A DNA stretch of 64,000 nucleotides from Variovorax boronicumulans (GCF_030812215.1 NZ_JAUSSG010000001.1:744001-808000), one strand, 5' to 3'; shown: positions 20,442 to 32,935, numbered from the stretch's first letter. The notes: generated by a model not told the origin, from the sequence alone. A program made the numbers and translations.

Positions 20442-21573
20442 GAACCCAGCCCGCCTCGCACCACTCGGCCAGCAGCGCCAGTGCCCCTTCGCTGGCCCGC
20501 GCCAGTTCGCGCGGGCCGAGCGCGCGCCGGTCGGCCAGCTTGCGCATCAGCGCGGCATCGGCGCCGCCTGCACGAAAGCTTTCGCCGTTGATGTAGATGT
20601 GGCGCGTGTCGTAGAGCATGCGCGTGCGGCGGTCGAGCGCCAGCTGCCGCATCGCGTCGGGCACATCGCCGCCTTCGTCGAACCAGATGTTGGCCTTGGG
20701 CTCGGTCAGCGATTCGCCGAGGGCGCGGTCGATGGCGTCCGGGTCGCGCAGCGCAGCTTCGACGGCCTTGCGCGCAAAGGCCTGCAGCGCAGCGGGCATC
20801 GCGGCCGGCGCATCGACCGCGGGCTGCGTCGGATCGCGGTAGCGCGCCAGTTCCGCGGGGCCTGCGTCCTCGAGGTCTTCCGAATAAGCCTGTGCCATGC
20901 GTGCCAACAAATCCGCGCCGAGTTCGCCCAGGGCGGACGAGCGCAGGCCGATGGAAAAGGTCATGCAGTCGTCGCCGACCGCCACGCCTTCATGGGCGTA
21001 CTTCGGGGGCAGGTAGAGCATGTCGCCCGGCTCGAGCACGAAGGTCTCTTGCGGCTCGAAGTTCTCGAGGATCTTGAGCGGCACGCCCGGCTGCAGGCTG
21101 AGGTCCCCCTGCTTGCCGATGGACCAGCGGCGGCGGCCCTGGGCCTGCAGCAGGAAGACGTCGTAGCTGTCGAAATGCGCACCGACGCCGCCGGTGTCGC
21201 TCGCGTAGCTGATCATCAGGTCGTCCAGCCGCGCATCGGGCAGGAAGCGGAACCGCCGCAGCAGCTCGTGCACGCCCTCGTGGTGCAGGTCGACGCCTTG
21301 CACCAGCAGGGTCCAGGCGGGTTGCTTCAGCGGCGGCAAGGCACGTCGCGGCAGCGGGCCATGCTTGAGCGACCAGCCGGACTTGCCGTGGCGGATGAGG
21401 CGCGACTCCACCTCTTCGCGCTCGGCCAGCGCAAACAGCGCACTGCGATCGATCGGTGGCACCATGGCGGGAATGGCCTGGCGGACCAAGAGCGGCTTTT
21501 TCTGCCAGTACCGCCGCATGAACTGCGCGGCGCTCAGGCCGCCGAGCAACGGCAGCGTTTGTGTAATCTCCAT
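20431..21573 (-). CDS. roxA: Cupin/JmjC ribosomal protein hydroxylase, RoxA (YcfD)-like
   Basis: 380 aa from ATG 21573. It follows E. coli YcfD closely in layout: RYWQKKPLLVRQAIP, ISYASDTGGVGAHFDSYDVFLLQAQGRRRW with the Fe(II) ligands H and D of HFD, LEPGDMLYLPPKYAHEGVAVG with the distal His, then the dimer and winged-helix parts. YcfD hydroxylates Arg81 of ribosomal protein L16 using 2-oxoglutarate and O2. An in-frame TTG at 21588 is possible, but MEITQTLPLL aligns with the YcfD start. It is divergent from the SlyD-like gene with only 14 bp between start codons. Confidence 0.85.
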   Translation of the reverse strand: MEITQTLPLLGGLSAAQFMRRYWQKKPLLVRQAIPAMVPPIDRSALFALAEREEVESRLIRHGKSGWSLKHGPLPRRALPPLKQPAWTLLVQGVDLHHEGVHELLRRFRFLPDARLDDLMISYASDTGGVGAHFDSYDVFLLQAQGRRRWSIGKQGDLSLQPGVPLKILENFEPQETFVLEPGDMLYLPPKYAHEGVAVGDDCMTFSIGLRSSALGELGADLLARMAQAYSEDLEDAGPAELARYRDPTQPAVDAPAAMPAALQAFARKAVEAALRDPDAIDRALGESLTEPKANIWFDEGGDVPDAMRQLALDRRTRMLYDTRHIYINGESFRAGGADAALMRKLADRRALGPRELARASEGALALLAEWCEAGWVHAD

Positions 21574-21587
21574 GGGAGAATTCTGCA

Positions 21588-22112
21588 ATGGAAATCTCTG
21601 AACAATGCGTGGTCGGTTTGACCTGGACGATGAAAGACACGCTCGGCGACGTGCTGGATGTGCTCGACGAGCCGGTCGAATTCATGGTGGGCGGCGACGA
21701 TCTTTTCGACGTCATCGAGGCGGCGCTGCAAGGCCATGAGCCTGGCGCCCGTGTGCAATTGCAGGTCGAGCCCGAGCAGGGCTTCGGCGACTTCAACGAC
21801 CAGCTGCTCTTTCTCGAGCCGCGCTCGTTGTTTCCCGAGGGCACGGAAGAAGGCATGACCTTCGACGGCTCCGCCCTGCCCAAGGGCGTGAGCGACGGCA
21901 TCCCGCGGGACGCGCTCTACACGGTTGCCGAAATCTATCCTGATCACCTCGTGCTCGACGGCAACCATCCGTTGGCCGGCATCGCGATCCGCCTCGATAT
22001 CACCGTGCGCTCGGTGCGCGAAGCCACGGAAGAAGAAGTCGGTCGCGGCACGGCAGGCACGGCCTTCTTCAAGGTGCCGCCGATGGCGCCGGGCAACCAG
22101 ATGCTGCACTGA
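21588..22112 (+). CDS. FKBP-type peptidyl-prolyl cis-trans isomerase, SlyD-like
   Basis: 174 aa. SlyD-type architecture: N-terminal FKBP strand VGLTWTMKDTLGDVLD, the flap/IF domain at about 65-120 (EPEQGFGDFNDQLLFLE... LPKGVSDGIPRDALYTV), and closing NHPLAGIAIRLDITVRSVREAT, which is the SlyD 'NHPLAGxxL' block. It acts as prolyl isomerase and chaperone. The His/Cys-rich metal tail of E. coli SlyD is missing. Start ATG 21588 has ggaga 8 bases upstream, and that SD overlaps the start of the divergent oxygenase gene. Confidence 0.88.
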   Translation: MEISEQCVVGLTWTMKDTLGDVLDVLDEPVEFMVGGDDLFDVIEAALQGHEPGARVQLQVEPEQGFGDFNDQLLFLEPRSLFPEGTEEGMTFDGSALPKGVSDGIPRDALYTVAEIYPDHLVLDGNHPLAGIAIRLDITVRSVREATEEEVGRGTAGTAFFKVPPMAPGNQMLH

Positions 22113-22179
22113 GAAGGTGTGAGCGAACCCGCCGCGCCCGGGCGGGCTGCTCGGGCGCGCCGGATTCATTCACACCTTC
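22113..22179 (+). repeat. Long stem-loop directly after the slyD-like stop codon
   Basis: Arms of 15 bases, 22113-22127 (gaaggtgtgagcgaa) and 22165-22179 (ttcattcacaccttc), pair with two mismatches. The loop contains a further GC-rich hairpin (cccgcc...ggcggg). It begins right after the stop codon and lies 18 bp before the intrinsic terminator. It may stabilise the 3' end of the mRNA. Confidence 0.65.
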
Positions 22180-22196
22180 TGAGGATTGCAGACGTC

Positions 22197-22224
22197 AAAA
22201 AACCGGGCAGTGCCCGGTTTTTTT
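22197..22224. terminator. Strong bidirectional intrinsic terminator
   Basis: AAAAAA-CCGGGC-AGT-GCCCGG-TTTTTTT: a 6-bp GC stem extended by A:T pairs, 3-base loop and a run of seven T. It serves the slyD-like gene on the plus strand and the glycine-zipper gene on the minus strand equally well. Confidence 0.9.
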
Positions 22225-22243
22225 GTGCCCGCTGGGGCCGCGC

Positions 22244-22744
22244 TTACATGCGCGAGATGTGGCCGTTGTCGATGCGCACGCGGTCGCCGATGCGCAGGTC
22301 GCCCGGGCTTTGCACGTCGAAGGCCCGATAGCCGCCTCGGTCGGTCTGCACCGACACGCGATAGCTTTCATAGACACGCGGCCCGTTCTGCTGGGCCTCG
22401 ATGGTGTTGCCCAGGAGCGCGCCGCCCACGATGCCCAGTGCGGTGGCCGCAGCACGGCCGCTTCCGCGCCCGAACTGGTTGCCGACCACGCCACCGATGA
22501 CGCCGCCGGCGACAGCGCCGCCACCAGAGGTGCCGGTGCCGGCCGTTTCGCTGCGCAGCACCTCGATGTTGGCCACATGGCCGTATTCGACGTAGGCGGC
22601 CTCGTGGTACTGGATGGCCTGCGGCGGCGCCTGGTACGGGTAGCGCGAGGTCTGGTAAATCGGCGCCGGCGCAACGCATGCGGTGAGCGTGGCCAGGGCC
22701 AGCACGGAAGCGGTGACGGATACGAAGCGCATTGAGATCTTCAT
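22244..22744 (-). CDS. Glycine-zipper outer membrane lipoprotein (SlyB/PcpY-like)
   Basis: 166 aa. Signal peptide ISMRFVSVTASVLALATLTAC with lipobox LTAC, then a Tyr/Pro-rich linker, then the glycine zipper 2TM domain at about 76-117 (GGAVAGGVIGGVVGNQFG ... GIVGGALLGNTIE), ending in a small beta domain (VSVQTDRGGYRAFDV, GDLRIGDRVRI). SlyB-type proteins stabilise the outer membrane under envelope stress. ATG 22744 is chosen as the start of the signal peptide. The ~195 bp between this gene and dut holds no other gene; the likely promoter lies there. Confidence 0.85.
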   Translation of the reverse strand: MKISMRFVSVTASVLALATLTACVAPAPIYQTSRYPYQAPPQAIQYHEAAYVEYGHVANIEVLRSETAGTGTSGGGAVAGGVIGGVVGNQFGRGSGRAAATALGIVGGALLGNTIEAQQNGPRVYESYRVSVQTDRGGYRAFDVQSPGDLRIGDRVRIDNGHISRM

Positions 22745-22938
22745 GTTGAGAGGCTCCTCGAATAGAACAGCGCGTGGAAAGTGCGCCTGCCTGTGACTAA
22801 CGCCACAGCTTTCGCTGCGATGACGCAAGACACATGCTGAAACCTTCGAGCGCGGTGCCGCCGCGCGGTTCCGCTCTTTACCCCTCGCTTACCTGGCGGT
22901 TACTCAGGCTTTCTTAAGCTTTGCCCGTCCTCGCAGGC

Positions 22939-23385
22939 TCAATGCTTGCCCGTGGAGCCGTAGCCGCCCTCGCCTCTTTGCGAAGCTGCAAATTCCGTGA
23001 CGACACGAAACTGCGCCTGCACCACCGGCACGATCACCAGCTGCGCGAGTCGCTCCATCGGCTGCAGCACAAAGGGCGTGTCGCTGCGGTTCCAGGCGCT
23101 GATCTTGAGTTCGCCCTGGTAGTCGCTGTCGATCAACCCGACGAGGTTGCCCAGCACGATGCCGTGCTTGTGGCCCAGCCCCGAGCGCGGCAGGATCAGC
23201 GCCGCGAACGCCGGGTCGGCCAGGTGGATTGCGATGCCGGTGCCCACCAGCTGCCAGCCGTTGGGCTCCAGCGTGATCGGGGCATCGAGGCAGGCCCGCA
23301 GGTCGAGGCCGGCGCTTCCGGGGGTGGCATATGCGGGCAATTGATCCACCATGCGTGGATCGAGGATACGAACGTCGACTTTCAC
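22939..23385 (-). CDS. dut: dUTP diphosphatase
   Basis: 148 aa, normal for trimeric dUTPase. The five motifs are present: [10 protein letters not shown] (1), [10 protein letters not shown] (2), [15 protein letters not shown] with the catalytic Asp and Tyr (3), RLAQLVIVP (4), and the Gly-rich C-terminal [10 protein letters not shown] (5) that closes over the site. It hydrolyses dUTP to dUMP, keeping uracil out of DNA and feeding dTMP synthesis. It directly follows the small membrane protein gene, in the same transcript as coaBC; coaBC-dut linkage is common in proteobacteria. Confidence 0.95.
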   Translation of the reverse strand: MKVDVRILDPRMVDQLPAYATPGSAGLDLRACLDAPITLEPNGWQLVGTGIAIHLADPAFAALILPRSGLGHKHGIVLGNLVGLIDSDYQGELKISAWNRSDTPFVLQPMERLAQLVIVPVVQAQFRVVTEFAASQRGEGGYGSTGKH

Positions 23386-23847
23386 TTACTTGCTGCCTTG
23401 CTTGTGTTGCTGTTCTCTTTGCTTGCGGGCGGCCTCTTCGAGCACCTGCTGCCACTTCGCCACGCCCGGCGTCAGTTTCAAACCCTTGAAAAAACTCTTG
23501 CCGAACCACGCGGCTGCGGCGAACCCTGCGACCAGCACGAAAAACGGCACCCCCATGGACCACAGCATCAGGAACACCAGTGCTCCCACCACGCCCAGCA
23601 CCTTGAGAAGCGTCGGTTCGAACGAACCCGGCTCCCGTTTGGGCACTTCGCCGTTCGGAAGGTCGGCGCGCTGCATCGCGGCAGAGACCGGGCCTTGGCC
23701 CTGCTGGCCGGGCGACGGCGTCATGCCGACATCGAGCCCGGGCTCCCCCGGCTGCGCCGGCCGCTTCGGCAGTGCCGCCCGCGCCGAAAGCTGCTCGACG
23801 TAGCGGGCGAAGTCGCCATTGGGCGGCGTGTTCGATTCGGTGTTCAT
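23386..23847 (-). CDS. Hypothetical membrane protein between coaBC and dut
   Basis: 153 aa. A proline/glycine-rich soluble N-terminus (1-75) is followed by two transmembrane segments at about 82-104 (VLGVVGALVFLMLWSMGVPFF) and 102-118, then a charged Lys/Gln-rich C-terminal helix (WQQVLEEAARKQREQQHKQ) that may be coiled coil. Its start codon overlaps the coaBC stop by 1 base, and its stop touches the dut start, so translation is tightly coupled. Function unknown. Confidence 0.75.
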   Translation of the reverse strand: MNTESNTPPNGDFARYVEQLSARAALPKRPAQPGEPGLDVGMTPSPGQQGQGPVSAAMQRADLPNGEVPKREPGSFEPTLLKVLGVVGALVFLMLWSMGVPFFVLVAGFAAAAWFGKSFFKGLKLTPGVAKWQQVLEEAARKQREQQHKQGSK

Positions 23848-25070
23848 CAGGCTCTCCAGTCGGGAAGTCGTGCGGCAATCTCCGTCATCAGTTCACGTGC
23901 CAGCGTGAGCTTGGGCGCGCGGGGCAACTCGCGCACGCCCTTGGCGTCCACGAGCAGCAGTGCGTTGTCGTCCTGGCCGAAGGTCAGCGGTCCGATGTTG
24001 CCCACCAGGAGCGGAATGCCCTTGCGCTCGCGCTTGGCCTTGGCATGTTCGGCGAGGTTTTCGCTCTCGGCCGCGAAGCCGACGCAGAACAGCTTCTTCG
24101 CCTGCGCCCGCTCGCTCTTGGCGACCGTGAGCAGGATGTCGGCGTTCTCGACGAAATTGAGCACCGGCGTCTTGCCGCTGCCGTCCTTCTTGATCTTCTG
24201 GTCGCTGTGCGTGGCCGGGCGCCAGTCGGCCACGGCGGCGGTAGCTACAAAAATGCTAGCACTCTGCGCTGCACGGGTGGTGGCTTCCAGCATGTCCTGC
24301 GCCGAGAGCACGTCGACACGGGTCACACCGCGCGGCGTCGGCAGATGCACCGGGCCGGCCACCAGCGTGACCTCGGCGCCCGCCTCGCGGGCGGCACGGG
24401 CGATGGCAAAGCCCATCTTCCCCGACGAGTGGTTGGTGATGCCGCGAATCGGGTCCAACGCCTCGAAGGTCGGGCCCGCGGTAACCAGCACCTTCTGGCC
24501 CGCCAGCAACTTGGGCTGGAAGAAGGCCGTGATGTCCTCCAGCAGCTGCGCAGGTTCGAGCATGCGCCCGTCGCCCGTTTCGCCGCAGGCCTGCCAGCCG
24601 CTGCCCACGCCCAGCACGGTCGCGCCGTCGGCCGACACCTGCATCAGGTTGCGCTGGGTGGCGGGGTGCGCCCACATCTCGCGATTCATGGCCGGGGCGA
24701 TCAGGAGCGGAATGCGGTCCATCGGGCGGGCCAGGCACATCAGGCTCAGCAGGTCGTCGGAGCGGCCCTGCACCAGGCGGGCGATGAAGTCGGCACTGCA
24801 GGGCGCCAGCACGATCGCATCGGCCTCTCGGCTCAGGTTGATGTGCGGCATGTTGTTGGGCTCGCGGGTGTCCCATTGCGAGGTGTAGACCGTGCGGCCG
24901 GAAAGCGCCTGCATCGTCACCGGCGTGATGAACTGCTCGGCCGCCTCGGTCATCACGACCTGGACGGTGGCGCCGGCCTTCACGAACAGCCGGCAAAGCT
25001 CGGCCGACTTGTAGCAGGCGATGCCGCCCGTGAGTCCCAGGACGATGTGTTTTCCGACGAGATCTTGCAT
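23847..25070 (-). CDS. coaBC: Bifunctional phosphopantothenoylcysteine decarboxylase / phosphopantothenate-cysteine ligase
   Basis: 407 aa. The N-terminal CoaC flavoprotein domain (HIVLGLTGGIACYKSAEL, MTEAAEQFITPVTMQALSGR, INLSREADAIVLAPCSADFIARL with the active-site His region, PAMNREMWAHPATQRN) covers about 1-185. The C-terminal CoaB ligase domain begins KVLVTAGPTFEALDPIRGITNHSSGKMG and includes KKDGSGKTPVLNFVENADIL. Together they convert phosphopantothenate to 4'-phosphopantetheine for coenzyme A. It heads the three-gene unit with the membrane protein and dut, divergent from pyrG. Confidence 0.95.
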   Translation of the reverse strand: MQDLVGKHIVLGLTGGIACYKSAELCRLFVKAGATVQVVMTEAAEQFITPVTMQALSGRTVYTSQWDTREPNNMPHINLSREADAIVLAPCSADFIARLVQGRSDDLLSLMCLARPMDRIPLLIAPAMNREMWAHPATQRNLMQVSADGATVLGVGSGWQACGETGDGRMLEPAQLLEDITAFFQPKLLAGQKVLVTAGPTFEALDPIRGITNHSSGKMGFAIARAAREAGAEVTLVAGPVHLPTPRGVTRVDVLSAQDMLEATTRAAQSASIFVATAAVADWRPATHSDQKIKKDGSGKTPVLNFVENADILLTVAKSERAQAKKLFCVGFAAESENLAEHAKAKRERKGIPLLVGNIGPLTFGQDDNALLLVDAKGVRELPRAPKLTLARELMTEIAARLPDWRA

Positions 25071-25125
25071 GGGCCGTATTGTTGCTCATAGGTCATCGAA
25101 CAAATGGCAACAAGCCTTTGGCGGA

Positions 25126-27723
<2,598 letters not shown>

Positions 27724-27727
<4 letters not shown>

Positions 27728-28014
27728 CCAGCGCCTACATCATCGCGAACGTCGAAGTCACCAACCCGGTGCAGTACGAGGACTACAAGAAGTGGTCCAC
27801 CGAAGCCATGAAGGCGCACGGCGCCGAGGTGTGCGTGCGCGGCGGCAAGGTCGAGGTGCTCGAGGGCGACTGGGCGCCGCAGCGCATCGTGATCCTCAAG
27901 TTCCCGAGCGTCGAAGCCGCCAAGAAATTCAATGAATCGCCCGAATACGGCAAGGCGCGCACAGCGCGTCAGGGCGCCGCGATCATGCGCATGATCGTTG
28001 TCGAAGGTGTGTGA
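27724..28014 (+). CDS. DUF1330 family small protein
   Basis: 96 aa dimeric alpha/beta-barrel type fold: [52 protein letters not shown], then [22 protein letters not shown]. All parts of DUF1330 are visible; biochemical function of the family is not established. ATG overlaps the kdsA stop (ATGA), so expression is coupled to kdsA. eno begins 26 bp further on. Confidence 0.88.
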
Positions 28015-28028
28015 TCCGTTTTATTTGA

Positions 28029-29324
<1,296 letters not shown>

Positions 29325-29420
29325 TGCCAGCCACCCGGCTCGCCAGGCCGCGCACCTTGCCGCTCCATCCGGAACGGCGGCGCGGCGGCCCCGGTGTGCG
29401 GGTGGCATAGACAGACACTC

Positions 29421-29699
29421 ATGCGCGCGCGCTTCGTTCCTCCCATCGTCCTGCTGCTGCTGCTGGTCGTTCTCCAGTGGCAGCTGTGGAACGGGCGCGG
29501 CAGCGTGCGCGACGTGCAGCAACTGCAGACCAAGCTGACCGACCAGAAGGAAGCCAACGCCAAGGCGACCATCACCAACGAGCGCCTTTCCTCGGAGGTC
29601 AACGACCTCAAGGACGGGCTCGAGATGGTCGAAGAACGCGCTCGCGCGGAACTCGGCATGGTCAAGCCGAACGAAGTGTTCGTGCAAATCGCGCACTGA
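29421..29699 (+). CDS. ftsB: Cell division protein FtsB (septum formation initiator)
   Basis: 92 aa. One N-terminal transmembrane helix (about 4-21, VPPIVLLLLLVVLQWQLW), then a coiled coil (QQLQTKLTDQKEANAKATITNERLSSEV) and the C-terminal block DLKDGLEMVEERARAELGMVKPNEVFVQI, which is the FtsB signature. It links FtsQ and FtsL in the divisome. ATG 29421 gives the usual length; the longer frame adds residues unlike the family. Downstream of eno, as in E. coli and Burkholderiales. Confidence 0.93.
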   Translation: MRARFVPPIVLLLLLVVLQWQLWNGRGSVRDVQQLQTKLTDQKEANAKATITNERLSSEVNDLKDGLEMVEERARAELGMVKPNEVFVQIAH

Positions 29700-29721
29700 C
29701 CCTTCACCACTTCGCCTGCTG

Positions 29722-30342
29722 ATGCCCGAGTTCCTCTCGGCCCCTGCCTTTGCGCTCTGGGGCTCCCCCGTCAGCTGGCTCGAACTCGTGGCCTCCGTCC
29801 TGGCGCTCGCCATGGTCGGCTGCAACATGCGCGAGATCCACTGGGGCTGGCCGCTGGCCATCGTCAGCTCGCTGCTCTACGTCGTCGTCTTCGCCAACGC
29901 GCGCATCTACGGTGATGCGTCGCTGCAGGTGTTCTTCGCCTTTGTCGCGCTGTGGGGCTGGTTCCAGTGGCTGCGCGGCCATCGCAGCGATGGCAGTGCG
30001 CTGCACGTCAGTCGGCTGTCGTCGCGCGGCATCACGCTGACCCTGGCCGCCTGCGCCATCGCATGGCCCGCGGTCGCCCTCTTCCTTCGCCGTTTCACCG
30101 ACACCGACGTGCCTTGGTGGGACGGTTTCGCCACGGGCCTGAGCCTCGTCGGCCAGTTCCTGCTGGGACGCAAGTTCATCGAGAACTGGCTCGTCTGGCT
30201 GGCCGTGAACGTCGTGAGCGTGGGCCTGTTCATCCACAAGGGCCTGTGGCTCACCGTCGGCCTGTACGCCGTGTTCGCCGTGCTCAGCGTGGCCGGCTAC
30301 CTGGCATGGCGGCAGCGCCTTCCGGCGATGGAGCGCGCATGA
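29722..30342 (+). CDS. pnuC: Nicotinamide riboside transporter PnuC
   Basis: 206 aa with about seven hydrophobic segments. PnuC features: SWLELVASVLALAMVGCNMREIHWGWPLAIVSSLLY, FQWLRG after helix 3, and TGLSLVGQFLLGRKFIENWLVWLAVN carrying the conserved W and N that line the nicotinamide riboside site. It imports nicotinamide riboside by facilitated diffusion, trapped by phosphorylation. The stop overlaps the start of the kinase gene (ATGA), so importer and kinase are co-translated. Confidence 0.92.
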   Translation: MPEFLSAPAFALWGSPVSWLELVASVLALAMVGCNMREIHWGWPLAIVSSLLYVVVFANARIYGDASLQVFFAFVALWGWFQWLRGHRSDGSALHVSRLSSRGITLTLAACAIAWPAVALFLRRFTDTDVPWWDGFATGLSLVGQFLLGRKFIENWLVWLAVNVVSVGLFIHKGLWLTVGLYAVFAVLSVAGYLAWRQRLPAMERA

Positions 30343-31019
30343 CGCCGATGCTGCCGACCGGCTGCGTCATCGCGGTGCTCGGTGCCGAGAGCACCGGCAA
30401 GACCGAACTCGCGCGCGCCATCGCGCTGCGCCTGCAGGAGCGCGGCATTCCGGCCACGCTCGTGGGCGAGTACCTACGCGAATGGTGCGATCGCGAAGGC
30501 CGCACGCCGCGACCCGACGAACAGCAGGCCATCGCCCACGAGCAGACACGCCGCATCGACGCTGCCGCCGCAACCGGCGTGGTGATCGCCGACACCACCG
30601 CGCTCATGACCGCGGTCTACAGCGAACAACTCTTCGACGACCGCTCGCTCTACGCCGACGCCCTTGCCACGCAGCGGCGCTGCGCCATCACGCTGCTCAC
30701 CGCGCTCGACATTCCCTGGGTTGGCGACCACCTGCGCGACGGCCCCCATGCCCGCCAGCCGACCGACACGCTCGTGCGCGCAGCACTGACCGGCGCGAAG
30801 CTCTCGTTCACCGTCGTGCACGGCACCGGCGGCGAGCGCCTGGCCAACGCGTGGAACGCCATCAACTCGATCGCCAGCGGCGAAGACCGCGAAACCCGTG
30901 CGCGCGCGCGCGGCAAGGCCGACGCAAAACCCGCCGCATGGACATGGCCTTGCGAGAAGTGCTCCGACCCGGAATGCGAACATCGGCTTTTCACAGACCT
31001 GATCGGGCGGCGCGAATAA
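30339..31019 (+). CDS. nadR: NadR-type ribosylnicotinamide kinase with C-terminal Cys cluster
   Basis: 226 aa. P-loop GAESTGKTEL (15-24) and a NadR-kinase-like core: EYLREWCDREGR, EQTRRIDAAAATGVVIADTTALMTAVYSE and DIPWVGDHLRDGP. Compared with E. coli NadR it lacks both the HTH and the NMN adenylyltransferase domain, so it is the kinase module alone, phosphorylating imported nicotinamide riboside to NMN. The C-terminus carries C205-x2-C208-x4-C213-x-H215, a possible zinc site not present in E. coli NadR as I recall it. It is coupled to pnuC by a 4-bp overlap. Confidence 0.87.
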   Translation: MTPMLPTGCVIAVLGAESTGKTELARAIALRLQERGIPATLVGEYLREWCDREGRTPRPDEQQAIAHEQTRRIDAAAATGVVIADTTALMTAVYSEQLFDDRSLYADALATQRRCAITLLTALDIPWVGDHLRDGPHARQPTDTLVRAALTGAKLSFTVVHGTGGERLANAWNAINSIASGEDRETRARARGKADAKPAAWTWPCEKCSDPECEHRLFTDLIGRRE

Positions 31020-31051
31020 GCACGCCGCCGTTCTTCTTCAACGGAGACCTG

Positions 31052-32026
31052 ATGCCCCTGCACCCCGCCCCGCGCACCGCCTCCCTCCTGCCTCTCTTCA
31101 TCGCCGCCCTGCTCTCGGCCGGTCCGGCCCTCGCGGCCCCCGTTGCCGCCACCATCGAGAACGGCACCACCCCCACCGCCTGCGCCGAGGAAGACAACGT
31201 CTCCATGGTGCTGCGCGGCGACGGCATCCGCCGCATGCGCATCGAGGCGCTGCAGCCCGACTACCTCGACAAGATCGGCAACGACGTCACCGCACCCGAC
31301 TTCTCGGGCTGCAACTTCGACGGCGGCGCGCACCCCACCGACCCCGCGCATCGCTTCAAGAAGCGCACCGTGGTGATGCTGGACAACGCCGAGTGGCGCA
31401 TCGTCGGCATGACGCTGCCGACCTTCTGGCGGCCGCAGAGCGTGCCGGTGCAGGTGGGCAACCGCAGCGACCGCGGCTTTCACCTGCTGCAGGTGTTCAA
31501 GAAGGAGAACGGCAAGGCGCTCGAAGCCATCGTGCTGTACCCCTCCGACGGCTACTGGCGCCTGAAGCCCCTGCCCGAGGCGCGCTTCGGCGATGGTGTG
31601 TACGGCTCGTCGTTCCTGCTGGGCCCGGTCGAGCAGGCCGGGCGGCCGGTGGTGAACATCGCGTCGATCCGCGTGACGACGAAGCCGCTGGCGATCCATC
31701 TGCGCTTTTCGAACGGCGGCAGCGCGGTGGCGCGTGTGGACGAGATCAGCCGCAAGCGCACCGCGCTCGACGTGACGCTGTCGAAGCCCACGGCGAATGC
31801 TCAGCCCTTCGCCGTGCTGCGCTCGATGTACGTTGCAGCCGACAACGCCGACATGAGCGAAGTGCGCTGGCAGGAATCGCCCAATGCCGCATCGCAGGCC
31901 AAGCCGCTGCCCGAGGTGAAGTCCTTGCAGGCCACGCAGGTGCGCTTTGGTCGCAGCCTGCCTTCGAAGCACAACACGAGTGCGCCCGATATCGAGTTCA
32001 GTGGCTTCGACGACGAAGCCCGCTGA
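31052..32026 (+). CDS. Exported protein of unknown function
   Basis: 324 aa. Signal peptide 1-29 (SLLPLFIAALLSAGPALAAP). The mature part is rich in beta-strand patterns (DNVSMVLRGDGIRRMRIEALQPDYL, KRTVVMLDNAEWRIVGMTLPTFWRPQSVPVQVG, FHLLQVFKKENGKALEAIVLYPSDGYWRLKPLPE). Two early cysteines (in PTACAEED and SGCNFDGG) may form a disulfide. No known domain is recognised; it could be a periplasmic beta-sandwich. Start ATG 31052 has ggaga 6 bases upstream. It stands between nadR and the convergent AraC gene. Confidence 0.75.
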   Translation: MPLHPAPRTASLLPLFIAALLSAGPALAAPVAATIENGTTPTACAEEDNVSMVLRGDGIRRMRIEALQPDYLDKIGNDVTAPDFSGCNFDGGAHPTDPAHRFKKRTVVMLDNAEWRIVGMTLPTFWRPQSVPVQVGNRSDRGFHLLQVFKKENGKALEAIVLYPSDGYWRLKPLPEARFGDGVYGSSFLLGPVEQAGRPVVNIASIRVTTKPLAIHLRFSNGGSAVARVDEISRKRTALDVTLSKPTANAQPFAVLRSMYVAADNADMSEVRWQESPNAASQAKPLPEVKSLQATQVRFGRSLPSKHNTSAPDIEFSGFDDEAR

Positions 32027-32043
32027 TCGCTACGGGGGAAGAA

Positions 32044-32874
32044 CTAGCCCGCGCGCCGCACCTCGCCTGGCGTCACGCCCAGCACCCGCCGCATGCAGCG
32101 CGCCATGTGGCTCTGGTGCGAGAAACCGCTCTCCAGCGCCACGAGGCTCGCCGGCATCGCACTGCGCAGCAGCAGCCCGCGTGCGCGGTCCACGCGGCGG
32201 TGCACTACGTACTCGTGCACCGGCAGGCCGGTGGAGCGCTTGAACTGCGTCTTCAGGTGCGAGGCGCTCAGGCCCGCGATGGCGGCGAGCGCCGAAAGCG
32301 ACAGGTCGCCATCGAGATTCGCCTCGATGTATTCCGTCACACGGCGCAGCTGCGGCCGCGTCAGCCCCTGCACTGGCTTTGTCTCGACCTTCTGCCCCGC
32401 GATCAGATGCACGGCCAGCGCGATGCCCAGGCTGTCGGTGTACAGCGTACCGTTCGGAAAACCCGCGCGCCGCTCGGCATCCAGCGCGAGGGCGATGTGC
32501 TCGATCTGCGCATCGCGGAACTGGTGGCGCTCGCCGAGCCGCGCCCGTTCGGCCGGCAGGCCCATCTCGTCGGCGGTGCGGTGCAGCAGCGAAGGCGCCA
32601 TGCGCACCACGATCGAAGTGCTGGGCGCTTCCTCGTGCCAGATGTCGGTCGAGCCGGCCGGCACGATGTCGAGGTCGCCGCGCGTGTAGAGAAACTTGTG
32701 CAGGCGGCAGGCGCCGGGCACCGGCGCGCCCGCGTGCAGCTTGATGCGGTGGTCGGGCAAGGCCTCGTAGCCGACCACGCCGCCGGGCGTCTGGCGCATG
32801 TCCACGCGCAGGCCGGAAGGAGCGGGCATCACGAAGCTGTCGGCCGTCAGTGCCAGGTCGGTGGTGTAGCTCAT
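32044..32874 (-). CDS. AraC family transcriptional regulator
   Basis: 276 aa. N-terminal cupin-like sensor region (about 1-165) and a C-terminal AraC/XylS domain with two HTH units: [26 protein letters not shown] and the second unit ending [32 protein letters not shown] 32874 is chosen; the frame is open upstream to 32973 without SD. It is divergent from an SDR gene, so the 139-bp gap probably holds the operator it acts on. Confidence 0.88.
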   Translation of the reverse strand: MSYTTDLALTADSFVMPAPSGLRVDMRQTPGGVVGYEALPDHRIKLHAGAPVPGACRLHKFLYTRGDLDIVPAGSTDIWHEEAPSTSIVVRMAPSLLHRTADEMGLPAERARLGERHQFRDAQIEHIALALDAERRAGFPNGTLYTDSLGIALAVHLIAGQKVETKPVQGLTRPQLRRVTEYIEANLDGDLSLSALAAIAGLSASHLKTQFKRSTGLPVHEYVVHRRVDRARGLLLRSAMPASLVALESGFSHQSHMARCMRRVLGVTPGEVRRAG

Positions 32875-32935
32875 CCGGAAGATTATCTGCCGCGCCTCGG
32901 CCGCATGCCATCGTCCGTTTGTGCTCCAGCACGGC

